Shown here piece by piece: positions 8,296 through 17,635 of a DNA stretch of 64,000 nt. The notes below the pieces were generated by a model. The model saw only the letters and a list, made by a program, of their open reading frames with translations. It did no database searches and was not told where the DNA came from. A program made the translations under genes and the position numbers. Every line of letters starts with the position of its first letter. Within the stretch, counting starts at the first letter, position 1. Source of the DNA: Acinetobacter sp. WCHA55. Lineage in GTDB: Bacteria > Pseudomonadota > Gammaproteobacteria > Pseudomonadales > Moraxellaceae. The stretch lies in contig NZ_CP032286.1 of the NCBI RefSeq assembly GCF_002165305.2, positions 620,001 to 684,000 of the forward strand. Direction: 5' to 3'.

Positions 8296-9642
8296 TTAGT
8301 TTTTGATTTCAAATTCTTCGAGTTCACGATGAAATTGTTTTGCTTTCAAACCTAAAATTTCATCAATCGGTAAATGTGCTTGTTTAATCAGTTGTTCGAG
8401 TTTATGCGGTGCAATATACACTTGTAGGTGTAGGTTGCCTTCATCATCATAATTTTCAGATTGAATTACATTTAGGGCGTACAGTTGATTACGCAATTTA
8501 CCATAGGCTGGTTTGAGTCGGACATCAAAGTTTTGAATTTGTCCCATCAAGCACTCTTGTACTGCTTGGCGTAGTAGATCAAATCCTTCGCCTGTATGTG
8601 CTGAGACATAGACACGTTCGGGTACATTGGGTTCAGCGTAAATGATTTTGGCTTGTTCGCCACTTTGATCGATCTTGTTATACACTCTTAGGATTGGAAT
8701 ATTTGCGCCAATTTCTTTGAGCACTTTTTCAACGGCTTCAATTTGTTCCAGATGGTCTGGACTGCTCGAATCAATCACATGCAGCAGCAAACTGGCCTCT
8801 AATGTTTCCTCTAGCGTCGCTTTAAACGATTCCACTAAAGCATGCGCAAGATTACGTACAAAACCAACCGTGTCGGCTAGGACCAGCGGGCCAATACCAT
8901 CCCATTCCAAACGTCTTAAGGTTGGATCTAAGGTTGCAAATAGCTGATCTGCAGCATAAACATCAGATTTGGCAAGGGTGTTAAACAGGGTTGATTTGCC
9001 TGCATTGGTATAACCAACCAAAGAAACGGTAGGAATCGCGGCTTTTTGACGTGCAGCACGCCCTTGAATACGCGTCTGACGGACTTTTTCTAATTTATCT
9101 TTAAGTTGTCCAACACGCACACGGAGTAAACGACGGTCAGTTTCGAGTTGCGTTTCACCTGGACCACGGAGTCCAATCCCGCCTTTTTGGCTATCGAGGC
9201 TAATGCCTGTACCGACCAGTCGAGAAGACAAGTGATCTAATTGAGCCAATTCGACTTGAAGTTTCCCTTCATGGGTACGGGCACGTTGTGCAAAGATATC
9301 CAGAATAAGGCGTGTACGGTCAATGACGCGGCACTTGATAATGCGACTCAGATTACGTTCCTGACTGGGTGTTAGGGCATGGTCAATAATCACCAGCGTG
9401 GCTTCAAGTTCCTCAACACGAGCAGCAATTTCTTCTGCTTTGCCTGAACCAATGAAATATTTAGCATCGGGTTTAAATCTTTGAGCGTGAACATGCTCCA
9501 GAATTTCTGCACCTGCTGACTTAGCAAGCAAACGAAATTCTTCTGCATCAAGGTCTTCCAGAATATGGATGGCAACACTGACTAAAATGGTTTTTTCGCC
9601 ACCTTGCTTCTGCTCAAAATATTCCACTAAATTCGATCTCAC
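8296..9642 (-). CDS. hflX: Ribosome-rescue GTPase HflX
   Basis: HflX is a GTPase that binds the 50S subunit and splits stalled ribosomes, notably after heat or antibiotic stress. The 448-residue product has the N-terminal HflX domain and the signature GPGETQLETDRR linker. The G domain shows GYTNAGKST (G1), DTVGF (G3), NKID (G4) and SAHTGEG (G5). The frame opens with GTG at 9640-9642. A gene for a 42-residue membrane protein lies 60 bases upstream on the same strand in place of hfq, which precedes hflX in enterobacteria. Confidence 0.96.
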   Translation of the reverse strand: MRSNLVEYFEQKQGGEKTILVSVAIHILEDLDAEEFRLLAKSAGAEILEHVHAQRFKPDAKYFIGSGKAEEIAARVEELEATLVIIDHALTPSQERNLSRIIKCRVIDRTRLILDIFAQRARTHEGKLQVELAQLDHLSSRLVGTGISLDSQKGGIGLRGPGETQLETDRRLLRVRVGQLKDKLEKVRQTRIQGRAARQKAAIPTVSLVGYTNAGKSTLFNTLAKSDVYAADQLFATLDPTLRRLEWDGIGPLVLADTVGFVRNLAHALVESFKATLEETLEASLLLHVIDSSSPDHLEQIEAVEKVLKEIGANIPILRVYNKIDQSGEQAKIIYAEPNVPERVYVSAHTGEGFDLLRQAVQECLMGQIQNFDVRLKPAYGKLRNQLYALNVIQSENYDDEGNLHLQVYIAPHKLEQLIKQAHLPIDEILGLKAKQFHRELEEFEIKN

Positions 9643-9702
9643 ATTGAAAACTCTAGTGTAGATGAATTTGCTGAGATTGAGCGAAATAGTTATGCCATTG
9701 CC

Positions 9703-9831
9703 TTACATGGTGCGAAATAAGTGAACCAAAAGCAGCAAGGTACCAAAGTATAAAATACTGAGCCCTATAATAAACTTCAGTGCCTGAACTGGATTTAACG
9801 GCGGAGCTGGAGGATTCATTTGATCGTTCAT
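9703..9831 (-). CDS. 42-residue single-pass membrane protein upstream of hflX
   Basis: A small frame from ATG 9829-9831 to TAA 9703-9705. The product begins MNDQMNPPAPPLNPVQA, a proline-rich cytosolic or periplasmic tail, followed by one strong membrane helix (about residues 19-37, KFIIGLSILYFG then TLLLLVHLF) and a short basic end. The polar head plus clean hydrophobic helix argues for a real gene. The Shine-Dalgarno is weak. It lies 60 bases before hflX on the same strand, so cotranscription is likely. I do not recognise a named family. Confidence 0.6.
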   Translation of the reverse strand: MNDQMNPPAPPLNPVQALKFIIGLSILYFGTLLLLVHLFRTM

Positions 9832-9981
9832 GTACGCACCATGTTTTGGTATTTCGATTGATTTATTTTAATTAATTTGCTTAAACGATTAAAATTGAAA
9901 ATAATCATCTGGTCCTTCGGTTTTTATGATCAATGCAAGTTGCTCAAGATCAGTATAGAATGAGCCGAAATCAATGATTAA

Positions 9982-10839
9982 ATGTTGAATAAAGCTGTGC
10001 CAAGTGAACCGTCTATGCAATCAAATACTGAAATAAAAACAACATCAATAAAAGGTGTCTCTAAGCTTTTTCTGTATGGCAAAAAGCTGGCTTCGGGGCT
10101 TGGCGCCGTGTCCGAAGGGTTTTATTTGGTCTATCGACATGGCTTGTATAAAGACATTAATAATCCACAAAATACCCGTTACGTGCAGTATTTCTGCCGG
10201 AGACTGTGCAAAGTGTTTAACATTGATGTGCATGTCCACGGTGATATTCCACGTAAGCCTGCACTTTGGGTCAGCAATCATATTTCGTGGTTAGATGTAG
10301 CAGTGTTAGGTTCAGGTGCACGAGTTTTCTTTTTGGCCAAGGCTGAAATTGAAAAATGGCCTGTGTTTGGCAAGCTAGCAAAAAGTGGTGGAACCTTGTT
10401 TATTCAACGTGGTTCAGGCGATTCCATCAAAATTAGAGAGCAAATAACGGAGTTTTTAAAACAAGATATTCCTGTGTTGTTTTTCCCAGAAGCGACTACG
10501 ACAGATGGCTCTAAAGTGAAAAAGGTCCATGGACGTATATTAGGCGCAGCAATTGAGGCACAGCGTGATGTGCAAATTTGTTTGATTTGCTATGTGAATC
10601 AACAGGGGGGATTGGACCAAGTCTCGCCATTTATAGGTAACATTAATTTTGTCGAGCATGTTAAAAAAGTACTAGAGATGCCCCAGGTGACAGCACATTT
10701 AGTTGCGCTCCCAGCCATTTGTACCACAGGACATACCGTTGATAGTTTAACTGCACTGGTCCAACAAAAAATGGTGCAAGGTTTGGCGGATTTACATCAC
10801 AACGTTTTGAAGTACCAACCCAACATGCAACCAGCTTGA
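9982..10839 (+). CDS. Lysophospholipid acyltransferase (PlsC-like)
   Basis: Likely transfers an acyl group to a lysophospholipid or 1-acylglycerol-3-phosphate at the inner membrane. The 285-residue product shows the HxxxxD catalytic motif (His100 to Asp105 in SNHISWLD), the substrate-binding FIQRGSG near 140-146 and FPEATTTDG at 168-176, all typical of the LPLAT family. The N-terminal 40 residues are polar and variable. A second ATG at codon 12 could be the true start. The gene is convergent with a phospholipase D-like gene, and the two stop codons share one hairpin. Whether it is the housekeeping PlsC or an accessory paralogue is open. Confidence 0.85.
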   Translation: MLNKAVPSEPSMQSNTEIKTTSIKGVSKLFLYGKKLASGLGAVSEGFYLVYRHGLYKDINNPQNTRYVQYFCRRLCKVFNIDVHVHGDIPRKPALWVSNHISWLDVAVLGSGARVFFLAKAEIEKWPVFGKLAKSGGTLFIQRGSGDSIKIREQITEFLKQDIPVLFFPEATTTDGSKVKKVHGRILGAAIEAQRDVQICLICYVNQQGGLDQVSPFIGNINFVEHVKKVLEMPQVTAHLVALPAICTTGHTVDSLTALVQQKMVQGLADLHHNVLKYQPNMQPA

Positions 10840-10860
10840 AGGCTTACATAAAGCCTTCAA
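10836..10860. terminator. Perfect hairpin joining two convergent stop codons
   Basis: Ten-base perfect arms (TTGAAGGCTT and AAGCCTTCAA) around a 5-base loop. The stop codons of both flanking genes lie inside it. There is no T run after either arm, so it is not a classic intrinsic terminator. It may stop or protect both transcripts. Confidence 0.6.
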
Positions 10861-12478
10861 TCGGCAGCCAAGAAATGACTTTGAGACCAGCACGTTTGAA
10901 CCAATTCATTTTGGGTTCAGTGGTATAGGTTTTAGTCGAGCCATCTGCTTGTTTGATTTGCCAGTTAATGTTTTTGTTGGCATCCAGAACCAGTTTATAG
11001 GCATATTTACTCAGGTTTTGGTCCATGGTGTGGTGTACCGCTTTGGCCAGCGGTGGACTATTCAGTAAAACCCCAATTTCTGTATTTAAGTTGGCAGAGC
11101 GGGGATCAAAATTAAATGAACCAATAAAAACCTGTTTCTCATCAATAGCCATGAGTTTGGCGTGCAGACTCGAGCGGCTTAGTCCTTTAATACTGACTTT
11201 GGCTTTTTTCGAAATTTCTTCATTGTTTTCATTTAAGGCTTCGGCTGCAGGTGTAGCTAAAAACTCATAGAGTTGGACACCACTTTCCAGCAAGTCCTCG
11301 CGATATTTTCCATAGAAAGCATGAACCAACGGCACATCATTGGCTTTAAATGAGTTGGTCAGTACGCGAACTTGAATATCACTCTGTGCTAGGTTTGCCA
11401 AATGTTTTTTGCCTTTACGTTCCGGTACAAAATAGGCCGAAATAATATCAATGCTTTCCATTGGCTTTTCTAAGTAGGTTTGCAGTTGGAAGTTTAAATG
11501 TTCTTCTTTTTTCGCACGAGACTTGGTTTTACTTGGTGAGTCTTTCACGACTTCGGCTTTTACCCAATCGAATTGGATACTATCATTAAGCCAGTGTTCA
11601 AAGGCCTGTGAACGATTGGCCAGATCGAGATAATTTTGTACTGTAACTTCCTGATAGTGCTGTTCTAACTGAGTTTTTAAGCCCTCATAACGCAAGGTGT
11701 AATGGTTAGCGTTGACAATTTGACGTACTGGAAAGGCATAGTCATCATTCCAGTATTCATCAAAGGAATGCACAATTTCATCTGAGGCAGAACCAACCAA
11801 CATCACATCAACATCGGAAAATTGGTAACTGTCGCTGACGTTATAATATTGATTGCTCATGTTGCGCCCACCAATCAACGAAATTTGATTATCGGCAATG
11901 AAGCTTTTGTTGTGCATCCGACGGTTGATGCGTTTTAGATTTAAGACCATATCCATCGGGCGATAGTGACGGAAGCGGTAGGGGTTATACAGTTTGATAT
12001 CGATATTGGCGTGTTGATCGAGCGCTAAATAAATGCCTTCCATTTTCTTGGCATTGTTATCATCGATGAGTAAGCGAACTTTCACTCCACGATCAGCGGC
12101 TTTCAAAATAGAATAAAGGGCTAAAGAACCAATACGATCATTGTCCCAAATATAGTATTGTAGATCTAATGTCTTTTCTGCTTTATCAATGAGATGGATA
12201 CGTGCGGCCAAAGCTTCGAGCGGATTATAGAGGATATGAAAGCCTGTAAGCCCCGGATTTTGTTCACGTAAAGGCAGTACAATTTTACCCAAGCTGGTTT
12301 GATCGGTTGGTAGATCAAAGGCATAGACGGGTGTCTGTGGGATCTGTTTGGGTAAGGTATTACACGCTGGGACAGTCAAAACCATACAGCTCAGCAACAA
12401 CAGTTTGGCACCTTGCTGAGTAGAAGATGAGCGGAATGAAGTTTGTTTCGCTAAGCCGTAAGTTTTTTCCATTGTCAT
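10844..12478 (-). CDS. Phospholipase D family lipoprotein (cardiolipin synthase-like)
   Basis: Contains two HKD half-sites: MHNKSFIADN with His189, Lys191 and Asp196, and SLHAKLMAID in the last quarter, each followed by the usual GS/GG-F-N segment (SLIGGRNMS, FIGSFNFD). Together they form one phosphatidyl-transfer active site. The N-terminus has a polar head, a hydrophobic stretch and a lipobox-like VPAC ending at Cys39, so the mature protein is probably an envelope lipoprotein. At 544 residues it is close to the YmdC/ClsC-like group. Substrate is uncertain: cardiolipin synthesis or phospholipid hydrolysis are both possible. Confidence 0.85.
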   Translation of the reverse strand: MTMEKTYGLAKQTSFRSSSTQQGAKLLLLSCMVLTVPACNTLPKQIPQTPVYAFDLPTDQTSLGKIVLPLREQNPGLTGFHILYNPLEALAARIHLIDKAEKTLDLQYYIWDNDRIGSLALYSILKAADRGVKVRLLIDDNNAKKMEGIYLALDQHANIDIKLYNPYRFRHYRPMDMVLNLKRINRRMHNKSFIADNQISLIGGRNMSNQYYNVSDSYQFSDVDVMLVGSASDEIVHSFDEYWNDDYAFPVRQIVNANHYTLRYEGLKTQLEQHYQEVTVQNYLDLANRSQAFEHWLNDSIQFDWVKAEVVKDSPSKTKSRAKKEEHLNFQLQTYLEKPMESIDIISAYFVPERKGKKHLANLAQSDIQVRVLTNSFKANDVPLVHAFYGKYREDLLESGVQLYEFLATPAAEALNENNEEISKKAKVSIKGLSRSSLHAKLMAIDEKQVFIGSFNFDPRSANLNTEIGVLLNSPPLAKAVHHTMDQNLSKYAYKLVLDANKNINWQIKQADGSTKTYTTEPKMNWFKRAGLKVISWLPIEGFM

Positions 12479-12573
12479 AAAGTCTATATATTTGGTTTGA
12501 GTATAATTCTGAGCTGTGAAAAGATAAACAGAAGATTATGAGTTCTTGATGAACAATTTGTGAGTAAAAGTCT

Positions 12574-13584
12574 ATGGTCAATATACACTCCGTCGTGTTC
12601 TATTTTTATATTGCGATGACCTTGCTTGCTGGGTGGGCGGTGTATCAGGCATGGATCAGTCAAACCAATACGGAGACCATCCATCCATTTAAGGCCTTTG
12701 TGCATTTGTTGGCTTTTTATCTCTCGTATTTACTCATCCCTTTGTTTTTCTTTAGCTTATATGCAGGTTTTCAAGGCTATTATTCATGGCATGAAGCGCT
12801 TTTTGTGTTTTTGGTCAGTGGTGCTTTGTGTTATGCACGTTTCGTTGAACCGCATTTTGTGCATGTCAAAACCACTCAATATCAAATCCAAGAAGATTAT
12901 AAATTACTCAAACCCGTTCGTGTTGCCTTAATTGCCGATTTACATATCGGTCTATTTTCTGGGCATGAGCGGCAACTGAAAACTATCGTCAAGCGGCTGA
13001 ATGAACAAAAGCCTGATTTGGTGGTAGTTGCAGGGGATTGGACGTATGAACCTGAAAGTACACTGGCAGAAGAATTAAAAGTATTGCAAGAAATTAATGC
13101 GCCCGTCTATTCAGTCAATGGTAATCATGATGAACAATATCCAGGTCCACCGATTCAAAATTTGTTAAGACATGCTCTGAAGGTAAATAATGTGATTGAT
13201 ATTGAAGGTCAGATTGTTGAATTTGAAGAGTTTCGCTTGATTGGGGTCGGGGATTTGTGGGCAGGCAAGGCGGATATGCGTTTTATGCCGCATTTACCGC
13301 AGGACAAACCGTGGGTCATCCTATCGCACAATCCAGACACGGTCGATATGATACCTGCTTTACCTAGCCGTCCTTTAATGCTTTCAGGTCATACGCATGG
13401 TGGTCAAGTTGAGTTGCCATGGCTCACAGACTATGTAATGAAAAAAGTGTCTATATTAGGACACAAAAAAGGCTTGTACCGACATGAACATGCGGATGTA
13501 TTTGTCACGGTTGGAACAGGCATGGTAGGGGTGCCGTTTCGGTTTCGTGTACCACCGACTATCGATATTATTGAACTGATTTAA
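12574..13584 (+). CDS. Membrane-anchored metallophosphoesterase (YaeI/YkuE-like)
   Basis: The 336-residue product has about three hydrophobic helices in the first 100 residues, then a calcineurin-like phosphoesterase domain. All metal-binding blocks are visible: ADLHIG (D-x-H), AGDWTYEP, NGNHDEQ, LSHNPD and SGHTHGG. The metallophosphoesterase family is certain. The particular substrate is not, though relatives such as YaeI act on phosphodiesters and UDP-sugars or lipids. It is divergent from the phospholipase D-like gene with 95 bases between them, so the two may share a control region. Confidence 0.87.
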   Translation: MVNIHSVVFYFYIAMTLLAGWAVYQAWISQTNTETIHPFKAFVHLLAFYLSYLLIPLFFFSLYAGFQGYYSWHEALFVFLVSGALCYARFVEPHFVHVKTTQYQIQEDYKLLKPVRVALIADLHIGLFSGHERQLKTIVKRLNEQKPDLVVVAGDWTYEPESTLAEELKVLQEINAPVYSVNGNHDEQYPGPPIQNLLRHALKVNNVIDIEGQIVEFEEFRLIGVGDLWAGKADMRFMPHLPQDKPWVILSHNPDTVDMIPALPSRPLMLSGHTHGGQVELPWLTDYVMKKVSILGHKKGLYRHEHADVFVTVGTGMVGVPFRFRVPPTIDIIELI

Positions 13585-13591
13585 GTTGGGT

Positions 13592-14014
13592 TTAGAACCA
13601 ATAAAAAATAAAACTTAAAACCAAAATGACCACAGCCAAGATGATCCAAAGGTTGTGGTTTTTTGTATGGAGTGCTTGCAAGTCTTGCATGGTATCGAGG
13701 TCATTCACTGTTGTGCTATGCGGGCTTTGAGGCTGTTGTTGTGTAAAGCTCCGTCCTTCAGATACAAGGGAGCTGTGGTGTCTTAATTCAGCGGTTGATA
13801 TGCGTGGTTGTTGATGTCGTTTATGGCGATACATGCTTTTTAGTGCAGCATCATGCCGTTTCGTGAGTTCAGTCACGATTTCTTGAGCATCATCGTATTG
13901 AAAAGCGGTATGTGTGGCGATGTATTGAATGGCTTGAATAATTTTATTTTCTTCAACTAATACGATGACATCAAGGAGTTGTTCATTGGTGAGTTGTTGT
14001 ATTTTTTCATCCAT
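13592..14014 (-). CDS. Tail-anchored hypothetical protein
   Basis: A 140-residue protein with a helical N-terminal half, a polar Gln/Ser/His-rich middle (about 60-110) and one C-terminal membrane helix (LWIILAVVILVLSFIFYWF) that ends the protein. This is a tail-anchored layout with the N-terminus in the cytoplasm. The stretch KIIQAIQYIATHTAFQYDDAQE recalls the ribosomal L7/L12 C-terminal helix motif found in several small membrane proteins. That resemblance is my reading and weak. It is convergent with the phosphoesterase gene, 7 bases apart. Confidence 0.65.
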   Translation of the reverse strand: MDEKIQQLTNEQLLDVIVLVEENKIIQAIQYIATHTAFQYDDAQEIVTELTKRHDAALKSMYRHKRHQQPRISTAELRHHSSLVSEGRSFTQQQPQSPHSTTVNDLDTMQDLQALHTKNHNLWIILAVVILVLSFIFYWF

Positions 14015-14111
14015 TTTTAGGCCCTATTCATCTGTATTTCTCTCTATTTTTGAAGTAAAACGACAGATTTTAAATATGGTTTTTGTAGCGTTTGTTAAAG
14101 AATCAGTATAA

Positions 14112-14139
14112 AAAAACCAGCATCATTGTGCTGGTTTTT
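14112..14139 (-). terminator. Terminator after the MHS transporter gene
   Basis: Stem AACCAGCA/TGCTGGTT with a 6-base loop and an A run that becomes the U tract when read leftwards. It lies 18 bases past the transporter stop codon. Confidence 0.87.
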
Positions 14140-14156
14140 AGGCATCAAATTCAGGG

Positions 14157-15470
14157 TTAAATTTGATTGTTTACATCATCATTTTTGGTTTCACGGATCA
14201 TTAAAAATGCACATAATGACAGAAGCGATGCCGCCGTGAGGTAGTAACCCACTGCGTGTAAACCGTAGGTGGTTGCAAGCTTGGTGGCAATGAGAGGTGC
14301 AAATGATGCTCCGAAGATCCCAGCAAGGTTAAAGGTCAGTGCTGAGCCCGTATAGCGAACGGATATTGGAAAAATTTCAGAGAGCACAGTGCCAATTGGT
14401 CCATAGGTTAAACCCATGATGGATAAACCAATACACAGGAACAAGAACACAATAAGAGTACTGCCTGATTCTAACATGCTTGAGAATACTAAACCAAATA
14501 ACGCCGCAGCAACACAGACTGCAATAGACGTGGTTTTACGACCAAATTTTTCCGCAAAAACGGCTGACAATGGGATGAATGCAGCAAAGCAGAGGGTTGC
14601 GACCAGTTGAAGTTGTAAGAACTGTTCGCGGGTATAACCTAGCTGTTTGGTACCCCATTGTAAAGCAAATACCGTCGTGAGGTAGAACACCACAAAGGTA
14701 CAAATGGCTGCAATCGTACCTAAAATCAACATGCCCCAGTGTTTGGTGATCACTTCTTTAAATGGAATGTTAACTTCTTTTTGCTTGTCTAAAACTTTCT
14801 GGAACGCAGGAGTTTCATGAAGTTGTAAACGAATCCATAGGCCTACAATTACTAGTAATGCACTTGAGATAAAAGGAATACGCCAGCCCCATGTCATAAA
14901 CGCTTCTTCAGTCATAAAATGACCCAACGTTAAGAATGAACCTGTTGCCAAGATAAAGCCAATTGGTGCGCCTAGTTGGGGAAACATGCCATACCAAGCA
15001 CGTTTACCTTCAGGTGCATTTTCTGTGGCAAGCAATACTGCACCCGACCATTCACCACCTAAGCCGAGACCTTGACCTAAACGACACAGCGCAAGCAGTA
15101 AGGGTGCGGCAATTCCAATTTGCGCATAAGTGGGCAATAAGCCGATACATACGGTTGAAAGTCCCATGGTCAGCAAAGCTGCAACCAAGGTCGCCTTTCG
15201 GCCGATACGATCACCTAAATGTCCAAAGAGTGCAGCGCCAATCGGGCGTGCAATAAAAGCAATGGCGAAGGTTGCCAAAGACTGAATAGTTGCAGTCATT
15301 GGATCGGTACTTGCTGGAAAGAACAGGTACGGAAAAATAATGACAGCTGCAGTGGCATAAATATAAAAATCGAAGAATTCGATAGTTGTACCTACCAGAC
15401 TGGCTGTAAGTACGCGGAATTTTGAGTTTACAGGCTGCTGTTCAGCAACAGCAGTATTTAATGACGCCAT
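14157..15470 (-). CDS. MFS transporter, metabolite:H+ symporter (MHS) type
   Basis: A 437-residue twelve-helix permease of the major facilitator superfamily. The opening TTIEFFDFYIYATAA and the GHLGDRIGRKATL loop between helices 2 and 3 are hallmarks of the MHS subfamily (ProP, ShiA, KgtP relatives). A second GRK loop (EKFGRKTT) occurs after helix 8. Substrates of this subfamily are organic acids, osmolytes or shikimate. The sequence alone does not decide. No catabolic gene lies beside it to suggest the substrate. Monocistronic, with its own terminator. Confidence 0.88.
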   Translation of the reverse strand: MASLNTAVAEQQPVNSKFRVLTASLVGTTIEFFDFYIYATAAVIIFPYLFFPASTDPMTATIQSLATFAIAFIARPIGAALFGHLGDRIGRKATLVAALLTMGLSTVCIGLLPTYAQIGIAAPLLLALCRLGQGLGLGGEWSGAVLLATENAPEGKRAWYGMFPQLGAPIGFILATGSFLTLGHFMTEEAFMTWGWRIPFISSALLVIVGLWIRLQLHETPAFQKVLDKQKEVNIPFKEVITKHWGMLILGTIAAICTFVVFYLTTVFALQWGTKQLGYTREQFLQLQLVATLCFAAFIPLSAVFAEKFGRKTTSIAVCVAAALFGLVFSSMLESGSTLIVFLFLCIGLSIMGLTYGPIGTVLSEIFPISVRYTGSALTFNLAGIFGASFAPLIATKLATTYGLHAVGYYLTAASLLSLCAFLMIRETKNDDVNNQI

Positions 15471-15613
15471 GGTAGACCTTACACTTAAAAAATAGTCGAA
15501 CTGAGTTTTAAAAGCGTCATCTTTTTAAAAAAGGCGTAATTTTTTAAAAAAATACGAATGTTCCTCGGACAGACTACGGAATTAGGGTTGCTAAAAAATG
15601 TAGTGTGCGCGGG

Positions 15614-16255
15614 TTATATCACGTAAAGATAGATGGACAGGAAATGTGATCCTGCACCAATCAATACAAAAATATGCCAGATAGCGTGGGTATATCTTAC
15701 CTTTTTTAGTGCATAAAACAATGCACCGATGGTATAGGAAAGTCCACCAATGATTAAAAAAGTCAAAGCTGGTTTAGATAAAAAGCGTTGCATATCATCC
15801 ATTACCAGCACAGCCAGCCAACCCATAAGCAGATAAGCAATCAGTGAAATTTTTTCAAAGCGATGAATGAAAACTAACTTGAATAGTGTACCAATGAGCG
15901 CAATCACCCAAAGTGCAATGAGTAGGTAATGGGCTTTTTGCGTGGGTAATGCGATAGACAAAAATGGGGTGTAGGTGCCTGCAATCAGATAATAAATGGC
16001 AGTGTGATCTAATTTTTTATACCAGCCGCGACGCTCTGGAGATTCCGCAAAATGATATAAGCTTGATGCGGCGAACAATAAAAATAAGCTCAAAGCATAG
16101 ACCCACAGCCCGATCCACTGCGCTGTTTCTAAGTAAGAACCTTTGATAATCAATAAAATACCCGCTATGAGTGCAAGAGCTGCACCAATAGCATGGCTAA
16201 TAAAATTGATTCTTTCTTCAACTGGATCGTAGTTTACAACAGGGTGAGCGCTCAT
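15614..16255 (-). CDS. Hemolysin III family membrane protein (TrhA/YqfA-like)
   Basis: A 213-residue protein with seven predicted membrane helices of the hemolysin III/PAQR-like family. Typical signatures are the opening EERINFISHAIGA, SSLYHFAES, KLDHTAIYYLIAGTYTPF and the C-terminal AIWHIFVLIGAGSHFL. The conserved Ser, His and Asp residues in these blocks form the metal site of the PAQR fold. In E. coli a relative affects membrane energetics and lipid balance. Despite the name, a haemolytic role is not implied. Stands alone between an MHS transporter and a methyltransferase gene. Confidence 0.9.
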   Translation of the reverse strand: MSAHPVVNYDPVEERINFISHAIGAALALIAGILLIIKGSYLETAQWIGLWVYALSLFLLFAASSLYHFAESPERRGWYKKLDHTAIYYLIAGTYTPFLSIALPTQKAHYLLIALWVIALIGTLFKLVFIHRFEKISLIAYLLMGWLAVLVMDDMQRFLSKPALTFLIIGGLSYTIGALFYALKKVRYTHAIWHIFVLIGAGSHFLSIYLYVI

Positions 16256-16361
16256 AAGTCATGTGCATTTTTATAAAATATACAACTGTATCGTAATTCA
16301 AATTTGCATTTAGCGTAAGACGCTTTAAAATTTAATCGCAATTCTTTTTTTGGTTTCTATT

Positions 16362-17576
16362 ATGACCGTTTCGGTATCGTCCTCTGCACAAGAGCAGCAA
16401 TTCCTTCAAGCCTTCCAGCAAGCGCTTGAATCTCAAAGTTTTGATCGGATGATTCTAAGTCAATATCAGGGTGAACTTGAGCAACTCGAGAAGATGACTT
16501 TTCGAGTTGTCATGTTGCAAGGACAGCCTGTATTAAGCTGTTTATATCGCCATAAAACCCAAGATGTCACTAAAAATTATTCATTAGACACAGCACTTGA
16601 AACGGTAACTACGCTTTTGGCACAATGTAAACAAGCTAATTTGATGACGACTGAACAAGAGTTGCAACTGAAAAAGAACAAAAAAAAGGCCATGCTGACG
16701 CAAAGTAAAAATAAAACGGTAGCCACAGCTGTTGAGCAGAAAGGCCATGACCGTGTCAAACAGCGTTTTGTCGATCAAGACAGTTATTTCTTACAGCCAC
16801 TGGGGATTACCGATGCAAAAGCGCAAATCATTCCCAGTATGGCGCGTAAGTGGAAGCAGATTAATAAATTTGTAGAAATTTTCTCAGGGGCATTAAATCA
16901 TATCCAACTGCCTGAACAACTGCGTGTGGTCGACTTTGGTTCTGGAAAGGGCTACTTAACCTTTGCTTTGTATGATTATTTGCTGAAGCAAGATCTGAAC
17001 CCTTTTGTGACTGGGGTTGAGCTCAACAGCAAGATGGTGGAGTTCTGTCAGGAGGTTGCGAACAAGTCGGATTTTCAGCAGCTTGATTTTTTTCAGGGCG
17101 ATGTTCGGACGTACCAACCTGAACGCCTCGATGTGATGATTGCGCTGCATGCATGTGATGTCGCGACTGACTTTGCGATTCATACGGGCATTCGTTTAAA
17201 TGCAAAAATGATCATGTGCGCGCCGTGTTGTCATAAAGAATTACGTCCACAACTGAAAGCGCCGATCGTGTTACAACCCATGTTGCAATTTGGCATTCAT
17301 GCGGGACAGCAAGCCGAAATGTTGACAGATACTATTCGTGCCTTGTTACTCAAAGCTTATGGTTATGAAACCAAAGTGTTTGAGTTTGTAGCACTTGAGC
17401 ATACCAGCAAGAACAAAATGATTTTGGCAACCAAGCGTAAGGATTATCAAGCGCCCGATGTTACTGTCTTGGCACAAATTCAAGCCTTGAAAGAGATGTA
17501 TGGTATTCAAAAGCATTCACTGGAATTACTGTTGAATAATCAATGGGATCAGCAAGACGTAGGGTGTAAATGCTGA
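16362..17576 (+). CDS. SAM-dependent methyltransferase (Methyltransf_32-like)
   Basis: The 404-residue product has a variable helical N-terminal region (about 1-130) and a class I methyltransferase domain. Motif I reads VVDFGSGKGYLTFAL, the acidic residue of motif II follows in VTGVELN, and a Cys-rich block MCAPCCHKEL replaces the usual motif IV region. The HACD...CCHK combination is typical of the Methyltransf_32 group, several members of which are thought to act on RNA. The target here is unknown. I chose ATG 16362 because the frame upstream of it starts only with a TTG. The GNAT gene follows after 59 bases. Confidence 0.8.
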   Translation: MTVSVSSSAQEQQFLQAFQQALESQSFDRMILSQYQGELEQLEKMTFRVVMLQGQPVLSCLYRHKTQDVTKNYSLDTALETVTTLLAQCKQANLMTTEQELQLKKNKKKAMLTQSKNKTVATAVEQKGHDRVKQRFVDQDSYFLQPLGITDAKAQIIPSMARKWKQINKFVEIFSGALNHIQLPEQLRVVDFGSGKGYLTFALYDYLLKQDLNPFVTGVELNSKMVEFCQEVANKSDFQQLDFFQGDVRTYQPERLDVMIALHACDVATDFAIHTGIRLNAKMIMCAPCCHKELRPQLKAPIVLQPMLQFGIHAGQQAEMLTDTIRALLLKAYGYETKVFEFVALEHTSKNKMILATKRKDYQAPDVTVLAQIQALKEMYGIQKHSLELLLNNQWDQQDVGCKC

Positions 17577-17635
17577 TCTGAACATCACTTTTTAGTGCAA
17601 TGATCAATACAAAGATGATTTATAGGGAAATAAAA

